Below are positions 43,231 to 51,962 of a stretch of DNA of 64,000 nt, one piece after another. Where the stretch lies: NCBI GenBank assembly GCA_021768245.1, contig JAETNO010000014.1, forward strand, positions 1-64,000. The letters run 5' to 3'. Within the stretch, counting starts at the first letter, position 1. Every line of letters starts with the position of its first letter. The stretch comes from Bacteroidaceae bacterium. Its GTDB lineage: Bacteria; Bacteroidota; Bacteroidia; Bacteroidales; Muribaculaceae. The notes below the pieces were generated by a model, which saw only the letters and a list, made by a program, of their open reading frames with translations, did not search any database and was not told the origin of the DNA. Both the position numbers and the translations under genes were made by a program.

Positions 43231-44347
43231 ATGATTACTCAGGAACAATTAAAAGAGACTTTTGAGCGCAAGCTGGCGCTGAGGAGGTATCTTTGACATC
43301 GACAGCAAGAAAATACAGGTAGAGGAAGAGGAGCTCCGCACTCATGTGCCGGACTTCTGGGAGCATCCCAAGGAAGCTCAGGCGCAGATGAAGAAAATAA
43401 AGGATCTTCAGATGTGGATTGACGGATATGAGGATATCGACAAGACGGCCAATGAGCTGCAGCTTGCATGGGACTTCCTTAAGGAGGGGCTTGTGGAAGA
43501 GTCGGAAATCGACGCTCTCTATGCCGATGCCATATCCAAGATAGAGAAACTCGAACTGCGCAACATGCTTCGCCGTGAAGAGGATAAGCTCGGGGTGGTG
43601 CTCAAAATCAATTCCGGAGCCGGTGGCACGGAGAGTCAGGACTGGGCCTCGATGCTCATGCGCATGTATCTGCGCTGGTGTGAGAGCCATGGCTACAAGA
43701 CCTCTATTGCCAACCTTCTTGAAGGTGATGAGGCCGGCATAAAGTCGTGTACCATCAATGTCGAGGGTGACTTCGCCTATGGCTATCTCAAAAGTGAGAA
43801 CGGTGTCCACCGCCTCGTGCGTGTGTCGCCTTACAATGCTCAGGGCAAGCGCATGACCTCTTTCGCTTCCGTGTTCGTCACGCCGCTTGTCGACGATACG
43901 ATAGAGGTGAAGGTGGACCCTGCGCTCCTTTCGTGGGACACTTTCCGCTCTGGTGGCGCAGGAGGTCAGAATGTGAATAAGGTGGAATCAGGTGTGCGCC
44001 TGCGCTACCAGTTCACAGACCCTTATACGGGTGAGCATGAAGAAATCCTTATCGAGAACACGGAGACCCGCGACCAGCCTAAGAACAAGGAGAACGCCAT
44101 GAGGCAGCTGCGCTCCATACTCTATGATAAGGAATTGCAACACCGCCTTCAGGAACAGGCAAAGATTGAGGCCGGAAAGATGAAGATTGAGTGGGGTTCT
44201 CAGATCCGCAGCTATGTGTTCGACGACCGTAGGGTGAAGGACCACCGTACCAACTATCAGACTTCCGATGTCAACGGTGTCATGGACGGCGACCTCGATG
44301 CTTTCATAAAGGCTTATCTGATGGAATTTGCTGCCAGTGAGGAATGA
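43231..44347 (+). CDS. prfB: Peptide chain release factor 2 with programmed +1 frameshift
   Basis: RF2 ends translation at UGA and UAA. The first frame (43231-43293) gives 21 codons ending at an in-frame TGA (43294-43296). The site AGGAGG-TAT-CTT-TGAC is the classic RF2 shift site, with an internal Shine-Dalgarno three bases before the CTT codon. Translation resumes in +1 at GAC (43295), giving 371 residues in all. GGQ (244-246) triggers peptide release. The stop-codon recognition tripeptide reads SPY (199-201) where RF2 normally has SPF. The frameshift gives autoregulation: low RF2 favours the shift. Downstream lies a hairpin terminator. Confidence 0.96.
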
Positions 44348-44380
44348 TGAAAAATCGGTCATTCGGTTTGAATGGCATTG

Positions 44381-44428
44381 AAATATTATGGACGTATGAC
44401 CCATGTGGTGTGCGTCCATAATTTTATT
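44381..44428 (+). terminator. Terminator of prfB
   Basis: Arms ATTATGGACG (44385-44394) and CGTCCATAAT (44413-44422) have an 18-nt loop and are followed by TTTATTTC. Confidence 0.75.
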
Positions 44429-44459
44429 TCAGACTGTTCCGATTTGACTACATTAATAT

Positions 44460-44490
44460 TTTGATTTTGGCTCGTAAATTGCTATATTTG
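44460..44490 (+). promoter_or_regulatory. Promoter of the BRO-type pseudogene
   Basis: TTTG (44460-44463) and TATATTTG (44483-44490) are separated by 19 bp. It still looks functional although the gene behind it is broken. The start codon lies 19 bp after the -7 box. Confidence 0.6.
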
Positions 44491-44508
44491 TGAAAAATAG
44501 GTGATAGT

Positions 44509-44902
44509 ATGGTCAAGAAAAACAAATTGCAGATATTCAATGACCGCAGGGTCAGAACCGTGTGGGACGATGAAACCGAAACTTGGTATTTCTCAATCGT
44601 TGATGTTGTTGGAGTCCTGACAGACAGTAAGGATCCAAAACAGTATATTAAGAAGATGAAAGCGCGGGATCCGGAATTGAACGCAAACTGGGGGTACAAT
44701 TTGTACCCTACTTCCTTTGGAAGGTTTGGATGGCAAGAAACATCCTGCAATGACGTCGGATGTCAAAGGAATTTTCCGCCTCATCCAATCCATTCCTTCC
44801 CCAAAGGCTGAGCCATTTAAGCAATGGATGGCTCAGGTGGCGTCAAACCGGATTGACCAGATGCAGGACCCCGAGCTCTCAATAGAGCAGGCTGTAGCGT
44901 AA
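44509..44902 (+). pseudogene. Broken BRO-N-type protein gene
   Basis: The first frame (from 44509) encodes VKKNKLQIFNDRRVRTVWDDE and YFSIVDVVGVLTDSKDPKQYIKK, typical of the N-terminal domain of Bacteroidetes BRO-family (phage antirepressor-like) proteins. Near 44710-44720 the reading frame changes. The other frame continues with GKKHPAMTSDVKGIFRLIQ, SPKAEPFKQWMAQVA and MQDPELSIEQAVA, again typical of these proteins, then stops at 44902 where intact homologues go on. So there is at least one frameshift and a truncation, probably with a small deletion. Such genes are often orphan or mobile. Confidence 0.82.
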
Positions 44903-44996
44903 TATAAATTTCATTTTTGATGTGAATCGTTTTCATAATCGCAGTCGGAGAGGGTGCGGGGGATAGTAACTTTGTGGGTATAAATATCCCGATAAT

Positions 44997-45554
44997 ATGA
45001 AAACGAAAACAAACCGACTACCGATTTCCAAAAAGGCATATGACGATTTCTCCTCGCGCCTTACTTTCACATTCTCCTGCCTTCCGGATGCTGAAGAGAA
45101 TGTCAGGCTTGCCATCGAGCTACTTGACGCCTACATTACAGGTGACGTCACCGGCCTTTACGAGGCTCCACAGCTTATAAAGATTGCTTTCTCCATACTT
45201 GCCCCCGAGATTGACAGGGCGACAGAGCGTTCGCGCCGGGCACGCGCGAGAGCCAGGGAAATAAAAGGTAATGACCGGATTGTTCCGGGTCAATCTGCCA
45301 AAGAGGTAGAATCCAGCTCGAAGATTGAACGAAAGAGCAACGTGGTTCATGGATGCCATGAAAAGCCGTGTAGGCGGGAAATAAGCACGGAAAAAGGTGG
45401 CAAATCTCTGATTTCCGCGATTGCGGGCTATGTGCGCGGAAGCCTCAGACAGGCTCTTATTTCCAACATTCGGTTTCCGATGCGATTTCGGGAATGGTTG
45501 AGGAGCGATAGACCGGGTCTTTGCCAAGACGCTTTTGCGCATTGTAGTCTTTGA
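44997..45554 (+). CDS. Doubtful ORF with a plausible N-terminal domain; tail antisense to the transporter gene
   Basis: The 185-residue frame starts MKTKTNRLPISKKAYDDF. Its first ~90 residues (SCLPDAEENVRLAIELLDAYITGD, FSILAPEIDRATERSRRARARA) resemble the helical domain of small replication- or phage-associated proteins such as the DUF6291 type. The rest is basic and unstructured, and its last ~98 bp overlap the 3' end of the alanine transporter gene on the other strand. The natural end may have been lost, leaving a fusion to antisense sequence. A TAACTTTG box lies at 44967-44974. It sits beside the BRO pseudogene, so this may be one decayed insertion. Confidence 0.4.
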   Translation: MKTKTNRLPISKKAYDDFSSRLTFTFSCLPDAEENVRLAIELLDAYITGDVTGLYEAPQLIKIAFSILAPEIDRATERSRRARARAREIKGNDRIVPGQSAKEVESSSKIERKSNVVHGCHEKPCRREISTEKGGKSLISAIAGYVRGSLRQALISNIRFPMRFREWLRSDRPGLCQDAFAHCSL

Positions 45555-46887
45555 GCAGTACGATGGCATACTTGCCGAGCAGGAGTATCGCGCCGAGGTT
45601 GCATAGGGTCATCAATGCCATGGTTATGTCGGCGAAGCCCCACACGAGGTCGAGCGACATGACTGCTCCGAGGTAGACTATTGCGCTGACGAGCAGACGA
45701 TAGATGTTGATAACGGTTTTGTTGTCGCGGATGAAGCGGATGTTTGTCTCGCCATAGTAGTAATTGGCTATGATGCTCGTGAATGCGAAAAAGAATATTG
45801 CGATGCTGACGAATGTAGAGCCTATACGGTGGCCGCCCCCGAATTCAGCGTCAATCGCCTTTTGGGTTAGCACTATCCCGTCGTGGCCGTCCATGAAAAT
45901 CCCGCTGCACAGGATTATGAAGGCTGTCGCCGTGCATACGAGCATAGTATCCGTGTAGACTCCGAGAGTCTGTATGAGTCCTTGTTTGACCGGATGTGTG
46001 ACCGAAGCAGTCGCCGCTGCGTTAGGCGTGGAGCCTTCTCCTGCCTCGTTGCTGAATAGTCCGCGCTTCACTCCCATAATCATCGCCGCTCCGACGGTAC
46101 CTCCGAGAGCCTCGTCGAAGCCGAAAGCGTTCTTGACTATCAGCCCTATTATTTCCGGGAAGCGGGAGATGTTCATGCACACTATTATGAAAGCTATGGC
46201 TATATAGGCCACGGCCATCACCGGCACGACAATCTGGCTGAAGCGCGACACTCTCTGTACGCCTCCCCAGATGATTACGAGTGTCATTATAGCAAGTGAC
46301 CATGCCGTAACCTCGCGTGGAATCGCGAACGACGACAGGAGCGCGTTGGAGACGGTGTTTGACTGCACGGAGTTGAAGGCGAAGCCGAATGTGAGGGTTA
46401 TGAGTACTGCGAAAGTCACTGCCCACCACCGTTTGTGGAGCCCTTTGAGGATATAATATGCCGGTCCTCCCATGAACGATTTTTCCCCTTTCACCTTGAA
46501 CAGCTGGGCAAGAGTCGACTCGACGAAGGCGCTTGCGGCTCCGAGGAGAGCTATCACCCACATCCAGAACACCGCGCCCGGCCCTCCGAGGGCTATGGCC
46601 GTCGCCACTCCGGCAAGATTCCCGGTGCCAACGCGGGAGGCAATAGACAGTGCGAAAGCCTGGAATGAACTGATTGTCCCGTGGGCGGGCGCATCGTCAT
46701 GTCGCCGGTCGTTGTTACCCTTGCCTGAGCGGACAAGCAGGCGGCACATCTCGCCAATCATGCGGAATTGCACCCCTCGGGTGCTGATGGTGAAGAACAG
46801 GGCGACGGCGAGAAGCACGGTCACCATCACATAGTCGGTCAGCACTCCGCTCACGGCGGAGACTGTGTCCTGGAGGATATCGGTCAT
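45457..46887 (-). CDS. Sodium:alanine symporter of the AgcS/AlsT family
   Basis: The 476-residue secondary transporter has about 10-11 membrane segments and takes up alanine or glycine with sodium. Family motifs are GTGNLAGVATAIALGGPGAVFWMW (about 83-106), a FMGGPAYYI loop, and GLFSNEAGEGSTPNAAATA. I started at 46887, because the in-frame Met at 46929 lies in the terminator hairpin of the upstream gene. The 3' end overlaps the doubtful ORF on the other strand. Confidence 0.94.
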   Translation of the reverse strand: MTDILQDTVSAVSGVLTDYVMVTVLLAVALFFTISTRGVQFRMIGEMCRLLVRSGKGNNDRRHDDAPAHGTISSFQAFALSIASRVGTGNLAGVATAIALGGPGAVFWMWVIALLGAASAFVESTLAQLFKVKGEKSFMGGPAYYILKGLHKRWWAVTFAVLITLTFGFAFNSVQSNTVSNALLSSFAIPREVTAWSLAIMTLVIIWGGVQRVSRFSQIVVPVMAVAYIAIAFIIVCMNISRFPEIIGLIVKNAFGFDEALGGTVGAAMIMGVKRGLFSNEAGEGSTPNAAATASVTHPVKQGLIQTLGVYTDTMLVCTATAFIILCSGIFMDGHDGIVLTQKAIDAEFGGGHRIGSTFVSIAIFFFAFTSIIANYYYGETNIRFIRDNKTVINIYRLLVSAIVYLGAVMSLDLVWGFADITMALMTLCNLGAILLLGKYAIVLLKDYNAQKRLGKDPVYRSSTIPEIASETECWK

Positions 46888-46916
46888 AACGATAGTGTGG
46901 GCTTTAATAGGCTGTG

Positions 46917-46958
46917 AAAAAAATAACATCGCAAGCCACCTTTGCCTGCGATGTTATT
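46917..46958 (-). terminator. Terminator of the phosphoglucomutase gene
   Basis: On the minus strand, perfect 12-bp arms (46947-46958 and 46922-46933) are followed by seven T residues (46917-46923). It separates the mutase gene from the alanine transporter gene. Confidence 0.88.
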
Positions 46959-47013
46959 GAAGTTGGCGGCATTATAGCGTTATAATTGCCGTATGGTCGT
47001 TTTTGTTCGTTCC

Positions 47014-48765
47014 TTATGCGATGCCGAGGTCTTTTTTAAGGGCTTCGATTTTCTGCTCTGCGAGCTTGCCGCAGTTGTCATAGTCCTCTACCTTTGCCAT
47101 TGGCACCTTGACTTCCATATAGAACTTGATTTTTGGCTCTGTACCGGAGGGGCGTACCGAAACCTTGGAGCCGTCCTCCGTGAAATACTGGAGCACATTG
47201 GAAGTGGTGGGGAAGTCGAGTTTCTCGACCTTGCCGCTGCCGACATGGGTGAGATCGAGGGTGGCGTAGTCCTTGATGATTTCCACGGGGCTTCCGGCGA
47301 GTGACTTCGGGGGATTCTCGCGGAAGTCCTTCATCATGGCCTGGATTTCTTCTGCGCCGGTCTTGCCGGGACGTACTACCGACACGCCTACTTCATGGCT
47401 GAAACCATATTTCAGGTAGATGTCGGCGAGCATGGCCTGGAAGTCCATACCCTTGTCCTTTGCCCATGCGCATGCCTCTGCCATGAGTGAGATAGCCGAT
47501 ACGGCATCCTTGTCGCGGCAGAATGTCTCTGCGAGGAAGCCATAGCTCTCTTCGCCGCCGCCGAGATAGCGGAGCACGTCTTCATTGTCGCGCATCACGG
47601 CTGCAATCCACTTGAAGCCGGTGTAGCAGTCGAAGAGACGCACGTTCATGGCCTCGCAGATTGACTTGATGGTCTCGGTGGTCACGATAGTCTTGACAGC
47701 AAATTCATTGCCTTTGAGGAGGCCGAGTTCCTTATTGCGGGTGATGATGTAGTTGAGGAGTATCATCACAATCTGGTTGCCGTTGAGCAGCACATATTCG
47801 CCGGAGTTGTCGCGGATTACGCATCCGATACGGTCGGCGTCGGGGTCTGATGCCATCACGATGTCAGCGTTGACCTCCTTGGCCTTGGCGATTGCCATTG
47901 CCATTGCCGAGGGGACTTCGGGGTTGGGTGATTCTACAGTGGGGAATTCACCGCTGGGCACATCCTGCTCGGGCACGTGGATTATATTCGTGAAACCGTA
48001 GTTGCGGAGCGAATCGGGGATAAGTTTCACGCCGGTGCCGTGGATAGGTGTATAGACAATCTTGAGGTCCTTGTGGCGTTCGATTACGTCGGGGCTGAGT
48101 GACAGGCCCTTGATTTTGTCGAGGAACACCTTGTCGACATCTTCGCCAATAATCTGGATTTTTGATTTGTCTCCCTGGAACTTGATGTCCTTCACACTCT
48201 TGATGCGGTTGACGTGGTCGATGATATTCACGTCGTGGGGAGCGATAATCTGAGCGCCGTCTTCCCAATAAGCCTTATAGCCGTTGTAGATTTTGGGATT
48301 GTGGGAGGCTGTGATATTTACGCCGCTCTGGCATCCGAAATGACGGATGGCGAACGAAAGTTCGGGAGTCGGGCGGAAGTTGTCGAAAAGATAAACCTTG
48401 ATGCCGTTGGCAGAGAAAATGTCGGCTACTATTTCAGCGAATTTGCGGGAGTTGTTGCGCACGTCGTGGCCTACGGCTACGCTGATTTCGGGAAGGTCCT
48501 TGAAGGCTTCTTTCAGGTAGTTGGCGAGACCCTGGGTGGCAGCGCCTACAGTGTAGATGTTCATGCGGTTTGTGCCTGCGCCCATGATGCCGCGGAGGCC
48601 GCCGGTGCCGAATTCAAGATCTTTGTAGAAACTTTCGATTAGCTCTGTCTTGTCGTCAGCGTCGAGCATACGCTTCACTTCCGTGCGGGTTTCTTCGTCA
48701 TAGTCATTGCCGAGCCATGCCTGGGCTTTGGAGGTGACTTCTTTTAGCAGTTGTTCGTTTTCCAT
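47014..48765 (-). CDS. Phosphoglucomutase/phosphomannomutase (alpha-D-phosphohexomutase)
   Basis: The 583-residue enzyme interconverts hexose 1- and 6-phosphates. The active-site phosphoserine lies in NITASHNPKIYNGYK. The Mg loop is ASDPDADRIG, the sugar loop is GGEESYGF, and the phosphate loop is RPSGTEPKIKFY. Length and pattern match the PgcA-like mutases of Bacteroidetes. I started at 48765 because the upstream in-frame Met (48798) adds 11 residues not seen in the family. A good promoter (48899-48929) precedes it, and the leader carries a GC-rich hairpin at 48801-48815. Confidence 0.94.
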   Translation of the reverse strand: MENEQLLKEVTSKAQAWLGNDYDEETRTEVKRMLDADDKTELIESFYKDLEFGTGGLRGIMGAGTNRMNIYTVGAATQGLANYLKEAFKDLPEISVAVGHDVRNNSRKFAEIVADIFSANGIKVYLFDNFRPTPELSFAIRHFGCQSGVNITASHNPKIYNGYKAYWEDGAQIIAPHDVNIIDHVNRIKSVKDIKFQGDKSKIQIIGEDVDKVFLDKIKGLSLSPDVIERHKDLKIVYTPIHGTGVKLIPDSLRNYGFTNIIHVPEQDVPSGEFPTVESPNPEVPSAMAMAIAKAKEVNADIVMASDPDADRIGCVIRDNSGEYVLLNGNQIVMILLNYIITRNKELGLLKGNEFAVKTIVTTETIKSICEAMNVRLFDCYTGFKWIAAVMRDNEDVLRYLGGGEESYGFLAETFCRDKDAVSAISLMAEACAWAKDKGMDFQAMLADIYLKYGFSHEVGVSVVRPGKTGAEEIQAMMKDFRENPPKSLAGSPVEIIKDYATLDLTHVGSGKVEKLDFPTTSNVLQYFTEDGSKVSVRPSGTEPKIKFYMEVKVPMAKVEDYDNCGKLAEQKIEALKKDLGIA

Positions 48766-48800
48766 ATTATTTAGGGGGTATATATATTTATTTTTCATAA

Positions 48801-48815
48801 CCCGCCTCGGGCGGG
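48801..48815 (-). promoter_or_regulatory. GC-rich hairpin in the mutase leader
   Basis: CCCGCC-TCG-GGCGGG forms a stable 6-bp stem with a 3-nt loop, in the 5' untranslated RNA 36-50 nt before the start codon. There is no T run, so it is not a terminator. The remainder of 48766-49111 holds a promoter and the terminator of the next gene. Confidence 0.5.
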
Positions 48816-48898
48816 CGTATGGTATCAGTATTTTAGATGTTTGTCAAATCTGCCGAATTGATGATTATCTGATAGGCTATGATGATTATCGAATAAGG

Positions 48899-48929
48899 CA
48901 AATTTACGGCCTTTTATGGAAATAACAAA
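48899..48929 (-). promoter_or_regulatory. Promoter of the phosphoglucomutase gene
   Basis: On the minus strand, TTTG (48926-48929) and TAAATTTG (48899-48906) are separated by 19 bp. The start would be near 48893, giving a leader of about 125 nt. Confidence 0.68.
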
Positions 48930-49011
48930 GAAAACCCCTCAAAAATGTTAATCCCGCATATAAAATAGGTTAATTGAATTTTTTGCCGTGATTCTGCTCA
49001 TGACAGACTAT

Positions 49012-49055
49012 AAAAAGGAAGCATTTCTTTAGCCGGGGCATAAGGAAATGCTTCC
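49012..49055 (-). terminator. Terminator of the 49112-51666 unit
   Basis: On the minus strand, arms 49045-49055 and 49017-49027 (GGAAGCATTTC type, 11 bp perfect) are followed by five T (49012-49016). Confidence 0.82.
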
Positions 49056-49111
49056 TGATAGAGGCTACTGCGTAATCTAATCTTGTCGGGATAGCCTGTC
49101 TTTGGATTGGT

Positions 49112-49885
49112 TTAGAAATAGCTGTAGTTTAAAATCGTTCCGTCGGCTGCTTCCAATGCGATAGAGCCGTCAGGATTCAATAAGAAATCGAAGTTAAGGG
49201 GCATACGGTCTACTTCCTCTCCGTTCTCATCTTTCTCGATAAGGGTGACTTTCTGTGGCAATTGTTTTGGCGCATACCCTAAGAACCCGCAGAAAGCCAG
49301 GGGCATACAGAGGTCATTTTCTCCGATGGCCTGTGCGAGTACCGTTGACCATTGGGATTTCTTGTTATAGACTGGTGCTTTCCCGCTATATTCAAAGACG
49401 TAGTCCTGCACGATGCCCTCCATATAGCTGGATCCCGAAGCGGAGACGCTCATGAGGAGACCGTCTTTCCAAACTGCCTTGCGGGTGTTCGTACGTCCTC
49501 CTATGGAGAGTTCGAGCTTTGTGAGGTAGCCCTTTCCGTCGTAGCTCGCTTTAAGGGTGCCGCTCTCGCCATCGTCGTTCACGCTCATTGATGTAATATG
49601 CCCTTTGCTGTCAATGATAGGCTTATCGATGTCGAAATAACCTCCTATCGTAAAGGGAGAGTAGCTGAATGTCAGTACGGGGTCTGAGTCGAAAGCGAAG
49701 GACGCATACCGCCCATCGGTGTCGTAATTGAACGAGTAGTAGATTGAATTTCCACGGGTGATTTCCTTGACCTGTACCTGAGGTTTTAAATCAGGAACCG
49801 CTGGGGAGTCCTTGTCGTCGTCGGAGCATGCTGAAAAGCTAATCAGCAGTGATGCTGCCAAAAATTTTAATGCAAATGTTTTCAT
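49112..49885 (-). CDS. Lipoprotein, DUF4595-like beta-rich fold
   Basis: The 257-residue lipoprotein has lipobox SACSD with Cys20, followed by an Asp-rich spacer. The mature protein is a run of antiparallel beta strands of the form YSFNYDTDGRYASFAF...LTFSY...YDGKGYLTKLELSIGG, like the DUF4595/RHS-like strand repeats of Bacteroidales surface lipoproteins. No enzyme motif is visible. It follows the VWA gene by 11 bp and is probably co-transcribed, so the two may act together on the surface. Confidence 0.75.
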   Translation of the reverse strand: MKTFALKFLAASLLISFSACSDDDKDSPAVPDLKPQVQVKEITRGNSIYYSFNYDTDGRYASFAFDSDPVLTFSYSPFTIGGYFDIDKPIIDSKGHITSMSVNDDGESGTLKASYDGKGYLTKLELSIGGRTNTRKAVWKDGLLMSVSASGSSYMEGIVQDYVFEYSGKAPVYNKKSQWSTVLAQAIGENDLCMPLAFCGFLGYAPKQLPQKVTLIEKDENGEEVDRMPLNFDFLLNPDGSIALEAADGTILNYSYF

Positions 49886-49896
49886 TAGAAGGATTT

Positions 49897-51666
49897 TTAT
49901 AATATGATTTTGTCTGTTTTGTTGCCTACTCGGCGAATGTATAGGCCGTGGGATGGGTTGATGATGCGGATTCCCTGAAGGTTGTAGTATTCAGGTGTGG
50001 CTTCCGGGTTGTCGCTGTCATTGTCGATGAAGATGTTGTCAATACCGCTGTTTTCATCGCTCTTTCCTGTGGCTAGTCTTTCGATAAATGAGTTGGCTGC
50101 TTGCTGGAGAGAGGCGAATTTGTCACCGAAAGAACTTGAACAGTCGAGGGCGAACATTACCACGGTCGACGTGTGGATTTCTTCAATCTTGACTTGTTCG
50201 TCGTTATTGATTTCTACATTGTGCTGCCAAAGGTCTTTAGAGGGGATATAATACCAGTGGTCAATATCCTCTTTCTCGGTGGAAAGCGGTGTGTCTTTTT
50301 CGAGGTCGCGGCAGTCAGTGAAGGTGAAGTCGAGGAATATTCCGTTGCGTACGGATGTCACAGTTTCACCGGAAGCGCATCTGAAGCCTGTATAGCTTAC
50401 GTCGGTTAAGGCCATATTATCGATAGAAAACGTGCCTTCTATCCATGTTTCTGATGTTGTGATGTCGGTTTGGGCTTTGTCAAGGGTGAGGCGTATCTTT
50501 TCGCCGTCAGACGGCATCGGGAGTGAGATGGTTATGACTTTCTTAACCGAAGTACTGGCGAGTTCATCAACGATGCGAGAGAGTTCTTTGTTGACGCTCG
50601 CGATATCAGAGACGGTCAGCGCATTGCTTTCCTTTGATGCAAGCGATTCGAGATTTGACATAAAAAGTTCGTCATCAGCTACGTCTTGACCTTTAAGCCC
50701 GATTGAGAATGCCTGGAGAGGGCATCCTTGAATCTCTGTCTTGGCAATGAGTTCCGAGAGGTGGGCTGCATAGGTGGCCGAGTTCCGGTAGTCGGGCTTA
50801 TAGGCGAGTGAACCTTGGTCAAGTCCGTCGGTAAAGGTGATGAGCACTGCGTTGCCGAGGTTTGTGGGGTAGGCCGGAGCTGTCATGGTCTCTATTGCGA
50901 GGTCGGTGCCGTAATATAGTAGTGTGCCTATTTTAGTTTCAAGACTGTTGACGAAATCGCAGTATTCATCTTTGTTTTCAGTGGTGAGAGCTCCGATGGC
51001 TTTGCTTTTGATTTCCTGATTGAAGGCGGTCAAACCCAGGAAGATGCCTGAATCGTCAACTATAGGCTCTTCGGGGTTGACCGGCTCGACCGGCTTGACC
51101 GGAATCGAACCCAATACGCCTGCAGGGAAGACAATTTTATGTACAGAGGTGGAATATCTTGCAGAAGAGCTTGGCTCGGTCAGGGTTGGGACAGCGCTTG
51201 TATTATAACTTACATCATCAACTGCAAATGCTTCAATCGGGAACTCTATTGAATTGCCTGAAATAGTTCCATAATAAGCATTGTCGAAGCCATTTTCCGG
51301 GCAACGTTGGTAAATGTTGAACCGCTTATACTGATCATAATAAGGTCTGTAATAAAGATAACTTATTTTTTCCAAATACACCTTTTGGGGATCCTCGGTA
51401 TGGATATAAATGAACACATTATCACAGCGGCAGTCGTTGAAATTTGTGAAAGGGTGATTTGAGTAAGGTTGCATGCGGAATACTTTGGATCTTTCTGTCG
51501 ATTGCCCGACAGTTACATTCCATCTTCCTCCATTCCAAGGATAGGACTGTTGGCAGCCTAAAATCCATTCATGCCATTCGGCGATTCCCACGGGTGTCCA
51601 GATTTCCGCTGCGCCCGAGGTGAGATATGAGAGCGTGAGCGCAAACAACAGTAAAAATTTTTTCAT
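49897..51666 (-). CDS. Exported von Willebrand A-type protein with permuted motif order
   Basis: The 589-residue protein has a signal peptide (1-20, ending SGAAE). Residues 22-190 form an N-terminal beta-rich domain, followed by a PVEPVNPEEP linker. Residues 204-370 look like the later part of a VWA domain: LGLTAFNQEIKS, GTLLYYGTD and ITFTDG (D280). The metal-binding DxSxS motif that should come first is found only at 508-512 (ALDCSSSFGDKF), after a beta domain (372-470). The end, YNLQGIRIINPSHGLYIRR (561-579), is the tail typical of secreted Bacteroidales proteins, possibly a type IX-like signal. The Met at 51699 is less likely as a start. It probably serves in adhesion or surface assembly. 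Confidence 0.78.
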   Translation of the reverse strand: MKKFLLLFALTLSYLTSGAAEIWTPVGIAEWHEWILGCQQSYPWNGGRWNVTVGQSTERSKVFRMQPYSNHPFTNFNDCRCDNVFIYIHTEDPQKVYLEKISYLYYRPYYDQYKRFNIYQRCPENGFDNAYYGTISGNSIEFPIEAFAVDDVSYNTSAVPTLTEPSSSARYSTSVHKIVFPAGVLGSIPVKPVEPVNPEEPIVDDSGIFLGLTAFNQEIKSKAIGALTTENKDEYCDFVNSLETKIGTLLYYGTDLAIETMTAPAYPTNLGNAVLITFTDGLDQGSLAYKPDYRNSATYAAHLSELIAKTEIQGCPLQAFSIGLKGQDVADDELFMSNLESLASKESNALTVSDIASVNKELSRIVDELASTSVKKVITISLPMPSDGEKIRLTLDKAQTDITTSETWIEGTFSIDNMALTDVSYTGFRCASGETVTSVRNGIFLDFTFTDCRDLEKDTPLSTEKEDIDHWYYIPSKDLWQHNVEINNDEQVKIEEIHTSTVVMFALDCSSSFGDKFASLQQAANSFIERLATGKSDENSGIDNIFIDNDSDNPEATPEYYNLQGIRIINPSHGLYIRRVGNKTDKIIL

Positions 51667-51739
51667 GGTTAAGATATTGCGACCGCGTTGAATCCCCATG
51701 CATGCTGGCCATTGTTATTAATGATTGGCAATGGGATAT

Positions 51740-51962
51740 GAAAAAGGTGTGAGGATTCTATTTCTGTCTTATCCCACATTCAGGTCTTGGCCTACCTTCC
51801 GCAATGGATAAGACAACAGCCCCACACCGATAGGGTCTATATTTTATCCTTTCGGACACGGATATAGCCATCAGTGCAGGTGCCATTGTCATAATATCTT
51901 CATGGGAATTGCAAACGGCCAAGTTTGAATGTGGAAGATAAAATTTCAATAACACCTTTTCA
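51740..51962. repeat. Imperfect inverted-repeat element (~223 bp)
   Basis: The ends TGAAAAAGGTGT (51739-51750) and ACACCTTTTCA (51952-51962) are inverted copies. Further in, 51768-51792 (TTATCCCACATTCAGGTCTTGGCC type) mirrors 51918-51945 at roughly 80% identity. It may be a decayed MITE or a structured leader of the VWA gene. A 65-codon minus-strand frame (51758-51955) inside it is probably incidental. Confidence 0.55.

Noticed and set aside
44359..44385. Another copy of the MITE end (CATTCGGTTTGAATGGC)
   Set aside because: Only about nine bases match before the similarity ends; probably chance.
48801..48815. Terminator between the lipoprotein gene and the mutase gene
   Set aside because: The stem is GC-rich but has no T run, and it lies between the mutase promoter and its start codon.
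51758..51955. 65-codon minus-strand frame within the inverted-repeat element
   Set aside because: It is confined to the repeat element with no signal or domain. It could be reconsidered if conserved in relatives.
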